Source: Bradyrhizobium liaoningense
GTDB taxonomy: Bacteria > Pseudomonadota > Alphaproteobacteria > Rhizobiales > Xanthobacteraceae
DNA length: 64,000 bases
Reading direction: 5' to 3'
NCBI RefSeq assembly: GCF_018130785.1
Contig: NZ_JAFCJT010000013.1
Coordinates: forward strand, 62,001-126,000
The position numbers were made by a program, and so were the translations under genes. Below the pieces are notes generated by a model. The model saw only the letters and a list, made by a program, of their open reading frames with translations, ran no database searches and was not told the DNA's origin. Each line of letters opens with the position of its first letter. The stretch's first letter is position 1. Positions 46,563-54,526 of this stretch are shown here, piece by piece.

Positions 46563-47477
46563 ATGCCCCTGTTCAAGAATCTCTCTGCCTATGACGACCG
46601 CTCCGCGCGCCTTGCCGGCATCGCGCTGATGGTGCTGTCGATCTTCATGTTCTCGTTCGGCGACGCCATGGGCAAGTTCCTGGTCGGGACTTATTCGGTG
46701 GGGCAGCTGCTGTTCCTGCGCGCCTGCGCGGCCCTGCTGCTGCTGTCGCCGCTGGTCTGGCGGCAACGTCACCAGTTCCTGCATCTGGAGCGGCCGCGCC
46801 TGCAGCTGTTTCGCGTCGTGCTGTCGACGCTGGAAGTGGCCGCCTTCTTCCTCGCGACGGTCTATCTGCCGCTCGCCGATGTCATCACCTATTATCTCGC
46901 CGGCCCCATCTTCGTCACCGCGATGTCGGCGATCTTTCTGGGCGAGAAGGTCGGCTGGCGGCGCTGGACCGCGATCTTGATCGGCTTCTGCGGCGTGCTG
47001 ATCGCGTTGCGGCCGTCGGCACAGACGGTCAGCCTGCCGGCACTGATCGCACTCGGCGGCAGCCTGTCGTTTGCGACCCTGATGCTGATCACGCGCAGCC
47101 TGCGCAAGACGCCCGACATCGTGATGGCGTCGTCGCAATTCGTCGGCACGTTTTCGCTGGGCGCCGTGCTGTCTGCGTTTCACTGGGTGCCGCCGACGCC
47201 TGGCAGCCTCGGGATTTTCGCGTTGGCGGGTTGCGTCTCGGTGACGGCGCTGTTCTGCGTCAATCGCTCGCTCAAGCTGGCGCCGGCCAGCGTCGTCGTG
47301 CCCTATCAATATTCGATGATCGTCTGGGCCGTGATCTTCGGCTTCGTCGTGTTCGGCGACGTGCCGTCCATCGCCACCATCGTCGGCGCCGCCATCATCA
47401 TCGGCGCCGGGTTCTACATATACTTGCGGGAACGCGATCTCGGCCGCCCGAGCAACGAGGTCAATCCGCCGGCGTGA
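46563..47477 (+). CDS. DMT family (EamA) transporter
   Basis: A 304-residue inner-membrane protein with about ten hydrophobic helices, beginning LAGIALMVLSIFMFSFGDAM and ending ATIVGAAIIIGAGFYIYLRE. Two EamA-type repeats of five helices each are apparent (around 10-140 and 150-290). The motif FLGEKVGWRRWTAILIGFCG closes the first. Members export amino acids, nucleosides or other metabolites; the substrate cannot be deduced. ATG 46563 is the first Met ahead of the membrane region. It is divergent from the MaoC gene. Confidence 0.88.
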   Translation: MPLFKNLSAYDDRSARLAGIALMVLSIFMFSFGDAMGKFLVGTYSVGQLLFLRACAALLLLSPLVWRQRHQFLHLERPRLQLFRVVLSTLEVAAFFLATVYLPLADVITYYLAGPIFVTAMSAIFLGEKVGWRRWTAILIGFCGVLIALRPSAQTVSLPALIALGGSLSFATLMLITRSLRKTPDIVMASSQFVGTFSLGAVLSAFHWVPPTPGSLGIFALAGCVSVTALFCVNRSLKLAPASVVVPYQYSMIVWAVIFGFVVFGDVPSIATIVGAAIIIGAGFYIYLRERDLGRPSNEVNPPA

Positions 47478-47594
47478 ATGCGGCGAAATAGTCCGCCGCC
47501 GTTCATTGAATCAAAGTTGAGCGAGCGAGCCAGCGCGCATGGTCATAGGAACTATCCACCCGGAGTAGCGGGCCGGACGCAGAGATGTGATGTT

Positions 47595-47613
47595 TCACTT
47601 TTCGCACAAGTGA
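47595..47613. promoter_or_regulatory. Inverted repeat, candidate operator before the export cassette
   Basis: TCACTT and AAGTGA (47595-47600 and 47608-47613) are perfect arms around 7 bp, 62 bp ahead of the HlyD-like start. The position suits an operator for a regulator, but there is no regulator gene next to it, and the site is short. Confidence 0.3.
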
Positions 47614-47674
47614 GCTACTCTTGTATGTCAAGCGTCCAGCAACGACTGATTGTAACTCTCAAGGTCGGTTTGGC

Positions 47675-48745
47675 ATGGCGACCAATCGAAAGCGCTGGGT
47701 GGCGGCTCTCATTGTCGTCGCGCTCGCGGCGGGCGGCTATTTCTTCTGGCAGAAACTTGGAAGAAGCAGTCTCCCGGAGGGATTTGCCAGCGGCAACGGC
47801 CGCATCGAGGGCACCGAAATCGACGTCGCGACGAAGACACCCGGGCGCGTCAAAGACATATTGGTGAGGGAAGGCGATTTCGTCTCGGTTGGACAGGTTC
47901 TAGCGCAGATGGACACACTGCAGCTCGAAGCCCAGCTTCGGCAAGCAGAAGCCCAACTGCGCCGCGCCACCATCAGCATCGATACCGCAAAGAGCCTCGT
48001 TACCCAGCGCGAGGCCGAGAAGAAGTCCGCAAGCGCGGTGATCGCGCAACGTAACGCCGAACTCGATGCCGCGGAACGAAAACTCCAGCGCTCGGAGACC
48101 TTGATCAAGACCAATGCCGTGCCTCAGCAGACGCTTGATGACGATCGGGCGGCCGCCAACGGCGCCACCGCGGCCGTAGCTGCGTCGGAGGCCCAGCTTG
48201 CCGCCTCCGACGCCGCGATCAACGCCGCCAGGGCTGCGGTAATCGATGCAGAGGCCTCCGTCGAGGCGGCGAAGGCGGCCATCGAGAGCATCAAGGCCGA
48301 TATCAATGACAGTACGCTGCGCGCACCGCGGGAAGGGCGCGTGCAGTTCCGCGTCGCCCAGCCGGGCGAAGTCCTGGCCGCTGGTGGGCGCGTGCTGAAT
48401 ATGGTCGATCTCTCCGATGTTTTCATGACCTTCTTCCTGCCGACGGCGGAGGCGGGACGCGTTGCCATCGGCTCGGAGGTCCGTCTTATCCTCGACGCCG
48501 CTCCCCAATGGGTCATTCCGGCCAAGGCGACCTTCGTCGCCAATGTCGCGCAGTTCACGCCCAAGACGGTCGAGACACAGGTGGAGCGGGAGAAGCTCAT
48601 GTTCCGCGTCAGGGCGCATATTTCACCCGACCTGCTGCGCCGATACATCGACCAGGTGAAGACGGGCTTGCCGGGCCAGGCGTATGTGCGGCTCGATCAG
48701 AATGCCCAATGGCCTGCGAGCCTGACCGACAAGCTGGTCAAATGA
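47675..48745 (+). CDS. HlyD/YhiI-type membrane fusion protein
   Basis: A 356-residue periplasmic adaptor of an efflux system. One N-terminal membrane helix (WVAALIVVALAAGGYFFW) is followed by a biotinyl-lipoyl-like half (GRIEGTEIDVATKTPGRVKD). A long Ala-rich coiled coil (about 80-215), the second lipoyl half (STLRAPREGRVQFRVAQPGE) and a beta-barrel domain complete it. Its stop overlaps the start of the next gene by 4 bp. The arrangement adaptor, double ATPase-permease, permease matches yhiI-rbbA-yhhJ of E. coli. It would link the inner-membrane ABC pump to an outer-membrane channel encoded elsewhere. Confidence 0.9.
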   Translation: MATNRKRWVAALIVVALAAGGYFFWQKLGRSSLPEGFASGNGRIEGTEIDVATKTPGRVKDILVREGDFVSVGQVLAQMDTLQLEAQLRQAEAQLRRATISIDTAKSLVTQREAEKKSASAVIAQRNAELDAAERKLQRSETLIKTNAVPQQTLDDDRAAANGATAAVAASEAQLAASDAAINAARAAVIDAEASVEAAKAAIESIKADINDSTLRAPREGRVQFRVAQPGEVLAAGGRVLNMVDLSDVFMTFFLPTAEAGRVAIGSEVRLILDAAPQWVIPAKATFVANVAQFTPKTVETQVEREKLMFRVRAHISPDLLRRYIDQVKTGLPGQAYVRLDQNAQWPASLTDKLVK

Positions 48746-51528
48746 ACGAGCTGTCGCAGGGCGCGCAGGATCGATCAGAACCTGTGGTCCACCTGGACGC
48801 GGTCAGTCTGTCCTACGGTTCGACGCGTGCACTCGACGGCATCACGCTCGATATTCCGTCGGCGTGCGTGATTGGGTTGATTGGACCTGACGGGGTCGGC
48901 AAATCGAGCCTGCTTTCGCTGGTTGCCGGAGCGCGCGAGATTCAGACCGGACAGGTTCATGTGCTCGGCGGCGACATGGCCGATGCGGCGCATCGCAGAC
49001 GGACCTGCCCCCGGATCGCCTACATGCCGCAGGGCCTCGGCAAGAATCTCTATCCGACGCTGTCCGTCTTCGAGAACGTCGACTTTTTCGGCCGCCTGTT
49101 CGGCCATGACCGACATGAGCGCGAGCAGAGGATCGCAGCGCTTCTGAGGGATACTGGCCTCTCTCCCTTTGTCGATCGGCCGGCGGGAAAGCTCTCAGGT
49201 GGCATGAAGCAGAAGCTCGGCCTCTGCTGTGCGCTGATCCACGATCCCGACCTGCTGATCCTCGATGAACCAACGACGGGTGTCGATCCGCTTTCGCGAC
49301 GCCAGTTCTGGGAGTTGATCGAGAACATCCGGGAAGCCCGGCCCCAGATGAGCGTCATCGTCGCGACCGCCTACATGGAGGAAGCGGCGCGTTTCGCCTG
49401 GCTGATGGCGATGGACAATGGACATCTACTGGCCTCCGGCACGCCTTCAGACCTGTTGCGGAGGACCGGTACCGACAACCTCGACGCCGCCTTCATCGCA
49501 CTGCTTCCGGAAGAGCAGCGGCGCGACCACAAGGAGGTGGTGATACCACCTCGCGGGATGGGACAGGACGAAGACATCGCGATCGAGGCCAACCATTTGA
49601 CGGTCAAGTTCGGCGACTTCACGGCCGTCGACGATGTCAGTTTTCGGATTCCGCGCGGCGAGATTTTCGGCTTTCTGGGCTCCAACGGCTGCGGCAAGAC
49701 CACGACCATGAAGGTGCTGACCGGCCTGCTGCCGGCGAGCGCGGGTGAGGCGAGGCTGTTCGGCCACGAGGTCGACCCGAGGGACATGACTGTCCGGGCG
49801 CGCGTTGGTTACATGTCGCAGGCCTTTTCGCTTTATTCCGAGCTGACGGTGCGGCAGAACCTCGAGCTGCATGCGCGGCTGTTTCTGCTTCCTGCAGACA
49901 CAATCGAAGGCCGCGTGCGGGACATGGTCACCCAATTCGATCTCGTCGCGTTCATCGACGCCTTGCCGGACGCGTTGCCGCTCGGCGTGCGCCAGCGATT
50001 GTCGCTGGCGGTCGCGATGATCCACGCGCCGGACATCCTCATTCTTGACGAGCCGACTTCCGGCGTCGATCCGATCGCGCGTGACCGGCTGTGGCAGATC
50101 CTCTCGGATCTCTCGCGCAAGGACGGCGTCACGATCTTTGTCTCCACCCACTTCATGAATGAAGCCGAACGTTGCGACCGAATCTCACTGATGCACGCGG
50201 GCAAGGTTCTGATCAGCGATACCCCTGAGCGGATCGCCGCGGAGCGGGGTAACGGAAACCTGGAGCAGGCCTTCGTCGCCTATCTGCAGGAGGCGATCGA
50301 CCGGGTGGCCGCTCCCACCGTGCCGTCCACGCAGGCAGCCGTCTCCGCGGCGGCCCCGCCGACGGCCGAAGAGCGTCATTCATCACACCGCCTGCTCGGG
50401 TTCTTCGACCCGCGGCGGATGTTCGCCTATACGCAGCGCGAGGCGCTGGAACTCCAACGCGATCCGATCCGCGCGACGCTTGCCATCGTCGGCAGCCTGA
50501 TCCTGATGTTCGTGATGGGCTATGGCATCAATACCGACGTCGAGAATTTGGCCTTTGCAGTCCTCGATCACGACGAAACTACGATCAGCCGGGACTACGC
50601 GCTGCAGATTTCCGGTTCGCGCTACTTCACCGAACACGCCCCCATCACGAGCTATGATGACCTCGACCGTCGTATGCGCAGCGGTGAGCTCAGCCTCGCG
50701 ATCGAGCTTCCGCCGGGCTTCGGTCGCGATGTCGCGCGCGGTTCCAATGTTCAGATCGGCGCATGGATCGACGGGTCTAATCCTTCTCGCGCCGAGACCG
50801 TCCGCGGCTACGTCCAGGCCATGCACACGACCTGGCTGGTGCAGCGGGCGCGCGAACTCTCCGGTGCCGGCGAGGCAACCGGGGCGTTTCAGATCGAGGT
50901 CCGGTTTCTCTACAATCCCGACGTCAAGAGCATCGTTGCGATGGCTCCGGCCGTGATCCCGATCCTGCTTCTGATGATTCCGGCGATCCTGGCAGCCTTG
51001 AGTGTCGTGCGCGAAAAGGAACTCGGATCGATCATCAATTTCTATGTCACCCCGGTCACGCGGCTCGAATTTCTGCTCGGCAAGCAGATCCCGTACGTTG
51101 CGCTCGCCATGCTGAATTTCTTCCTGCTGACGGCCTTCGCCGTGTTCGTCTTCCGTGTTCCATTCACCGGGAGTTTCCCCGCCTTCACGGCCGGCGCCTG
51201 CCTTTACGTGATCATCTCGACGGCGATGGGCCTATTGATCTCTTCGTTCCTGAACAGCCAGATCGCCGCGATCTTCGCGACCGCGTTGCTCACGATGATT
51301 CCTGCGACGCAATATTCCGGGCTGGTGGATTCCGTATCGTCGTTGCAAGGTGCAGGAGCCGTTGTCGGCCGTATCTATCCGACCGCCCACTTCATCACCA
51401 TTACGCGCGGGACGTTCTCGAAGGGGCTTGGGTTCGACGATCTTTCGGCGCCGTTCCTCGCCTTGATCGTGACGGTTCCCGTACTGCTGGGCCTTGGAAC
51501 ACTTTTGTTGCGCAAACAGGCAAACTAG
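48742..51528 (+). CDS. rbbA: RbbA/YhiH-like fused ABC ATPase-permease
   Basis: A 928-residue protein with two ABC ATPase domains and a C-terminal ABC-2 permease. The first ATPase has Walker A GPDGVGKSS (48-56), signature LSGGMKQ (151-157) and Walker B LLILDEPTTG. The second has Walker A GSNGCGKTT (313-321) and Walker B ILILDEPTSG, but a degenerate signature LPLGVRQ (412-418), as in E. coli RbbA. The permease part (about 550-928) has helices such as VIPILLLMIPAILAALSVV. E. coli RbbA was reported to be ribosome-associated, but the gene context here points to transport. It is coupled by a 4-bp overlap to the adaptor gene and lies 2 bp before the next permease. Confidence 0.9.
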   Translation: MNELSQGAQDRSEPVVHLDAVSLSYGSTRALDGITLDIPSACVIGLIGPDGVGKSSLLSLVAGAREIQTGQVHVLGGDMADAAHRRRTCPRIAYMPQGLGKNLYPTLSVFENVDFFGRLFGHDRHEREQRIAALLRDTGLSPFVDRPAGKLSGGMKQKLGLCCALIHDPDLLILDEPTTGVDPLSRRQFWELIENIREARPQMSVIVATAYMEEAARFAWLMAMDNGHLLASGTPSDLLRRTGTDNLDAAFIALLPEEQRRDHKEVVIPPRGMGQDEDIAIEANHLTVKFGDFTAVDDVSFRIPRGEIFGFLGSNGCGKTTTMKVLTGLLPASAGEARLFGHEVDPRDMTVRARVGYMSQAFSLYSELTVRQNLELHARLFLLPADTIEGRVRDMVTQFDLVAFIDALPDALPLGVRQRLSLAVAMIHAPDILILDEPTSGVDPIARDRLWQILSDLSRKDGVTIFVSTHFMNEAERCDRISLMHAGKVLISDTPERIAAERGNGNLEQAFVAYLQEAIDRVAAPTVPSTQAAVSAAAPPTAEERHSSHRLLGFFDPRRMFAYTQREALELQRDPIRATLAIVGSLILMFVMGYGINTDVENLAFAVLDHDETTISRDYALQISGSRYFTEHAPITSYDDLDRRMRSGELSLAIELPPGFGRDVARGSNVQIGAWIDGSNPSRAETVRGYVQAMHTTWLVQRARELSGAGEATGAFQIEVRFLYNPDVKSIVAMAPAVIPILLLMIPAILAALSVVREKELGSIINFYVTPVTRLEFLLGKQIPYVALAMLNFFLLTAFAVFVFRVPFTGSFPAFTAGACLYVIISTAMGLLISSFLNSQIAAIFATALLTMIPATQYSGLVDSVSSLQGAGAVVGRIYPTAHFITITRGTFSKGLGFDDLSAPFLALIVTVPVLLGLGTLLLRKQAN

Positions 51529-51530
51529 CC

Positions 51531-52643
51531 ATGCGTGTCTCCAACATCGTCCAACTCGGCGTGAAGGAATTGCGAGGCCTGTCGCGCGATCCCGCGATGC
51601 TGATACTGATCATCTATGCCTTCACGGTTTCGATCTATACGTCGTCCCGGGCACAACCAGAGACGCTGAATCGGGCCGCGCTTGCAATCGTCGATGAGGA
51701 CAACTCGCCGGTCTCCACGCGGATCATCACGGCGTTCAATCCGCCCTATTTCTCGATCCCCAAGATGGTTTCCCAGGCAGATGTGATGGCGCGGCTGGAT
51801 GCCGGCCTCGACATCTTCGCGCTAAACATTCCGCCTAACTTCCAGCGTGATCTGCTCGCTGGAAGGTCGCCGACAATCCAGCTCAACGTGGATGCGACGC
51901 GCATGTCCCAGGCCTTCACCGGGAGTGGCTACGTTCAATCCATCACCACCGGCGAGGTGAGCGAATTTCTGTCTCGTTACCGATCGGGCGCGGCGGCGCC
52001 GATCGATCTTGCCCTGCGGGCGCGGTTCAATCCGGAGCTCAACAAGAGCTGGTTCAGCTCCATCAACAACATCATCTCCTCAGTCACGATGCTATCGATC
52101 ATCCTGACCGGAGCGGCGCTCATCCGCGAACGCGAACACGGCACGATCGAGCATCTGCTGGTCATGCCGGTCACGCCGGTTGAGATCATGGCGAGCAAGA
52201 TCTGGTCGATGGGACTGGTCGTTCTGGTCGCCTCGGCTGTTGCCCTCATCCTCGTCGTGCAGGGCCTGCTGGCGGTCAAGATCGCGGGCTCGATTCCGCT
52301 GTTTCTGTTTGGAGCGGCGCTCTATCTGTTTGCGATGACGAGCCTTGGTGTTTTTCTCGCCACGGTCGGCGGCTCGATGCCCCAGTTCGGTCTGCTGATG
52401 ATGCTTATATTGTTGCCGCTTCAAATGCTGTCGGGGGCATCAACCCCTCGCGAGAGCATGCCGGAAATCATCCAGAACATCATGCTGGCCGCACCGAATA
52501 CCCACTTCGTCATTCTTGCGCAGGCGATATTGTTTCGCGGCGCAGGCCTCGGAGTGATCTGGCCTCAGCTGGCGGCGTTGATTGCGATAGGAATGATCCT
52601 GTTCGGCTTCTCGCTTTGGCGGTTCAGAAAATTTGTCCGATAG
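51531..52643 (+). CDS. YhhJ-like ABC-2 type transporter permease
   Basis: A 370-residue ABC-2 membrane subunit. One N-terminal helix (AMLILIIYAFTVSIYTSSRA) is followed by a large extracytoplasmic domain to about residue 175. A C-terminal block of five to six helices follows, including IISSVTMLSIILTGAALIRE and LMMLILLPLQMLSGA, with the family marker EREHGTIEHLLVMPV. It starts 2 bp after the RbbA-like gene and should form the second half of the translocation pore. The substrate is unknown; relatives export drugs or hydrophobic compounds. Confidence 0.9.
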   Translation: MRVSNIVQLGVKELRGLSRDPAMLILIIYAFTVSIYTSSRAQPETLNRAALAIVDEDNSPVSTRIITAFNPPYFSIPKMVSQADVMARLDAGLDIFALNIPPNFQRDLLAGRSPTIQLNVDATRMSQAFTGSGYVQSITTGEVSEFLSRYRSGAAAPIDLALRARFNPELNKSWFSSINNIISSVTMLSIILTGAALIREREHGTIEHLLVMPVTPVEIMASKIWSMGLVVLVASAVALILVVQGLLAVKIAGSIPLFLFGAALYLFAMTSLGVFLATVGGSMPQFGLLMMLILLPLQMLSGASTPRESMPEIIQNIMLAAPNTHFVILAQAILFRGAGLGVIWPQLAALIAIGMILFGFSLWRFRKFVR

Positions 52644-52702
52644 CCGTGTCGTCCCGACAGGCGGGCCGGGACGACGTTGGAGACTGTGGCAGACACTCCT
52701 GC

Positions 52703-53296
52703 CTACCTCATCCTTCTCGCACTGCTCCAGCTCTTCAGCGACGACCACACGCCGCGTGACAGGCGGAAGCAGTCCACCGGCGTGGACGAGCCCAGCGCGA
52801 GGAAGCGATGCAGCTGGACGCCGCTCCACTGGAAGCCGCACTTCTCCAGCACGTTGCGCGAGGCCGGATTGGTGACGCGCGCGCCCGCATAGAGATGATC
52901 GTCCTCGAACTCCTCGAAGAAGAAGTCGATCGCGCCGCGCGCGGCCTCGGTGGCAAAGCCCTGGCCCCAATGCTCGACGCCGAGCCAGTAGCCGAGCTCG
53001 GCATTGTCGGGCGTGGAGCAGTCGATGCCGACCATGCCGACCGGCCCGGCGTCGTGCTCGATCAGGAACACGGTCTCGCTGCCGAGCGCGGCGGTGGCGC
53101 GGACGAATTCGACGGCGTCGTCCTGCGAATAGGGATGTGGAAGGCGGCGGGTGTTCTCCGCGACACGGCGGTCGTTGGCGAGCCGGGCGATGGTCCTGAC
53201 GTCGGCGAGTGTGGGCCGCCGCAAGGTCAGACGCTCGGTGGCGACGACGCTCGGTCTCGCCTCCCGCAAGGTCGCGCTCGAGAAATCCTGCAACAT
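52703..53296 (-). CDS. GNAT family N-acetyltransferase (RimJ/RimL type)
   Basis: A 197-residue GNAT protein of the Acetyltransf_3 kind. The opening VVATERLTLRRPTLADVRTI, the middle ELGYWLGVEHWGQGFATEAA with its acetyl-CoA loop, and RVTNPASRNVLEKCGFQWSG are standard. Substrates of this group range from ribosomal protein N-termini to small molecules. The ATG at 53294-53296 starts MLQDFSSATLREARP. It lies directly downstream of rpmA, a position also seen, as I recall, in other Bradyrhizobium genomes, but a terminator separates them. Confidence 0.88.
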   Translation of the reverse strand: MLQDFSSATLREARPSVVATERLTLRRPTLADVRTIARLANDRRVAENTRRLPHPYSQDDAVEFVRATAALGSETVFLIEHDAGPVGMVGIDCSTPDNAELGYWLGVEHWGQGFATEAARGAIDFFFEEFEDDHLYAGARVTNPASRNVLEKCGFQWSGVQLHRFLALGSSTPVDCFRLSRGVWSSLKSWSSARRMR

Positions 53297-53345
53297 GTCC
53301 GGCTCCGTCAAAGTCACTAAGTGAAAAGTGAGCAAGTCAAACGAA

Positions 53346-53373
53346 AGGGGAGGCCGGTTTCCCCGCCTCCCCT
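53346..53373 (-). terminator. Terminator after rpmA
   Basis: Perfect 9-bp arms AGGGGAGGC (53346-53354) and GCCTCCCCT (53365-53373) around a 10-nt loop. On the minus strand they are followed by TTCGTTTG. It lies about 70 bp past the rpmA stop. Confidence 0.75.
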
Positions 53374-53439
53374 GGAGCCGTCTTGTGGACTCCGCCGGTT
53401 CGGTCAGGGACCCGGCGGACTCCAAATTTGGTCCACCGT

Positions 53440-53709
53440 CTATTCAGCCGCCTCAGCGATCGGGAGTACCGATACAAATGTGCGGCCGTTGGCTTTGGCT
53501 TGGAACGTGACGCGACCCTCGATCTTGGCGAACAGAGTGTGGTCGGTGCCCATGCCGACATTAAGGCCGGGATGCCAGGTGGTGCCGCGCTGACGCGCAA
53601 TGATGTTGCCGGGAATCACGACTTCGCCGCCGAACGCCTTGATGCCGAGGCGCTTGCCCTTCGAATCGCGACCGTTGCGCGATGAACCGCCTGCTTTTTT
53701 ATGAGCCAT
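53440..53709 (-). CDS. rpmA: 50S ribosomal protein L27
   Basis: An 89-residue L27. It begins MAHKKAGGSSRNGRDSKGKR, the conserved tail that reaches the peptidyl-transferase centre, followed by LGIKAFGGEVVIPGNIIARQ and the later RGTTWHPGLNVGMGTDHTLF. The length is standard. It lies 97 bp downstream of rplU and would be co-transcribed from the rplU promoter. Confidence 0.98.
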   Translation of the reverse strand: MAHKKAGGSSRNGRDSKGKRLGIKAFGGEVVIPGNIIARQRGTTWHPGLNVGMGTDHTLFAKIEGRVTFQAKANGRTFVSVLPIAEAAE

Positions 53710-53806
53710 GGCTCGTCTCCAAAATCCTGCGTATTTCTAGATCAATTCCTTGACGGAATCATTTCACAATTTCTCACGCATCAATTCGTGATTGCGCGTG
53801 ATCAAA

Positions 53807-54196
53807 TTATGCGGCGGCTTCCTCGGTGGTCTTTTCCTTGGCGACCTTTTCCTTCTTCGGACGCGGGCCCTTGGTGGGCTTGGCGCCGTCCGTCAGGATT
53901 TCCGAGATGCGCAGAACCGTGATCTCGTCGCGATAGCCGCGCTTGCGGCGCGAATTCTTGCGGCGGCGCTTCTTGAACGCGATGACCTTCGGCCCTCGCT
54001 TGTGGTCGAGCACCTCGACCGCAACGGAGGCACCGGCCACCGTCGGAACGCCCAGGACCGGCGTGTCGCCGCCGACCACCAGGACTTCATTCAGCTGTAT
54101 GATCGAGCCGACTTCGCCTTCGATCTTGCCTACTTCGAGAACATCATCCGGCACGACGCGGTATTGCTTGCCGCCGGTTTTGATGACTGCGAACAT
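53807..54196 (-). CDS. rplU: 50S ribosomal protein L21
   Basis: A 129-residue L21. The start MFAVIKTGGKQYRVVPDDVL and the middle HKRGPKVIAFKKRRRKNSRR are diagnostic. An alphaproteobacterial C-terminal extension rich in Lys, Glu and Pro (TKGPRPKKEKVAKEKTTEE) is present. It is the first gene of rplU-rpmA, with a good promoter and a leader of about 160 nt upstream. Confidence 0.97.
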   Translation of the reverse strand: MFAVIKTGGKQYRVVPDDVLEVGKIEGEVGSIIQLNEVLVVGGDTPVLGVPTVAGASVAVEVLDHKRGPKVIAFKKRRRKNSRRKRGYRDEITVLRISEILTDGAKPTKGPRPKKEKVAKEKTTEEAAA

Positions 54197-54316
54197 CGTT
54201 TTTTCTCCGTGTTCAAATCCCGGCCTCGCGACGAGAATCGTCCGGGCCGGCTTTTTGTCAGTCGCTATGGGTTTATGCGAGTTTTGTGCGGGCGGGAGTT
54301 ATCCCTTTGAAAACCC

Positions 54317-54353
54317 ACACAAAAACAAGCGGCGCGAGAAACGCCCCGCGCCG
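54317..54353 (-). promoter_or_regulatory. Hairpin with T-run in the rplU leader
   Basis: Seven-bp arms CGGCGCG and CGCGCCG (54330-54336 and 54347-54353) enclose a 10-nt loop. On the minus strand the hairpin is followed by CTTGTTTTTGTGTG. It has the form of an intrinsic terminator, at the very start of the predicted rplU transcript. It could be an attenuator or a 5' protective hairpin. The rest of 54197-54526 holds no gene. Confidence 0.45.
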
Positions 54354-54362
54354 GTTGCGGGA

Positions 54363-54390
54363 CTTATAGCCGCCGGACGCCGCAAGTCAA
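54363..54390 (-). promoter_or_regulatory. Sigma-70-like promoter of rplU-rpmA
   Basis: On the minus strand, a -35 TTGACT (54385-54390) is 16 bp from a -10 TATAAG (54363-54368). Transcription would begin near 54356, leaving about 160 nt of leader before the rplU ATG. Confidence 0.6.
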
Positions 54391-54526
54391 GGAAAACCAC
54401 CGAAAATGGCCCGGATTTGAAGGATTTCGCCTCCTTCCCGGCCCTTCGCCAAATCTGCCTTCGGCTTGCAACTTACGGGTTCCCGCGCCGTTGTCCCGCG
54501 AACTGGCACACGGGCAAGGGCTTTCC

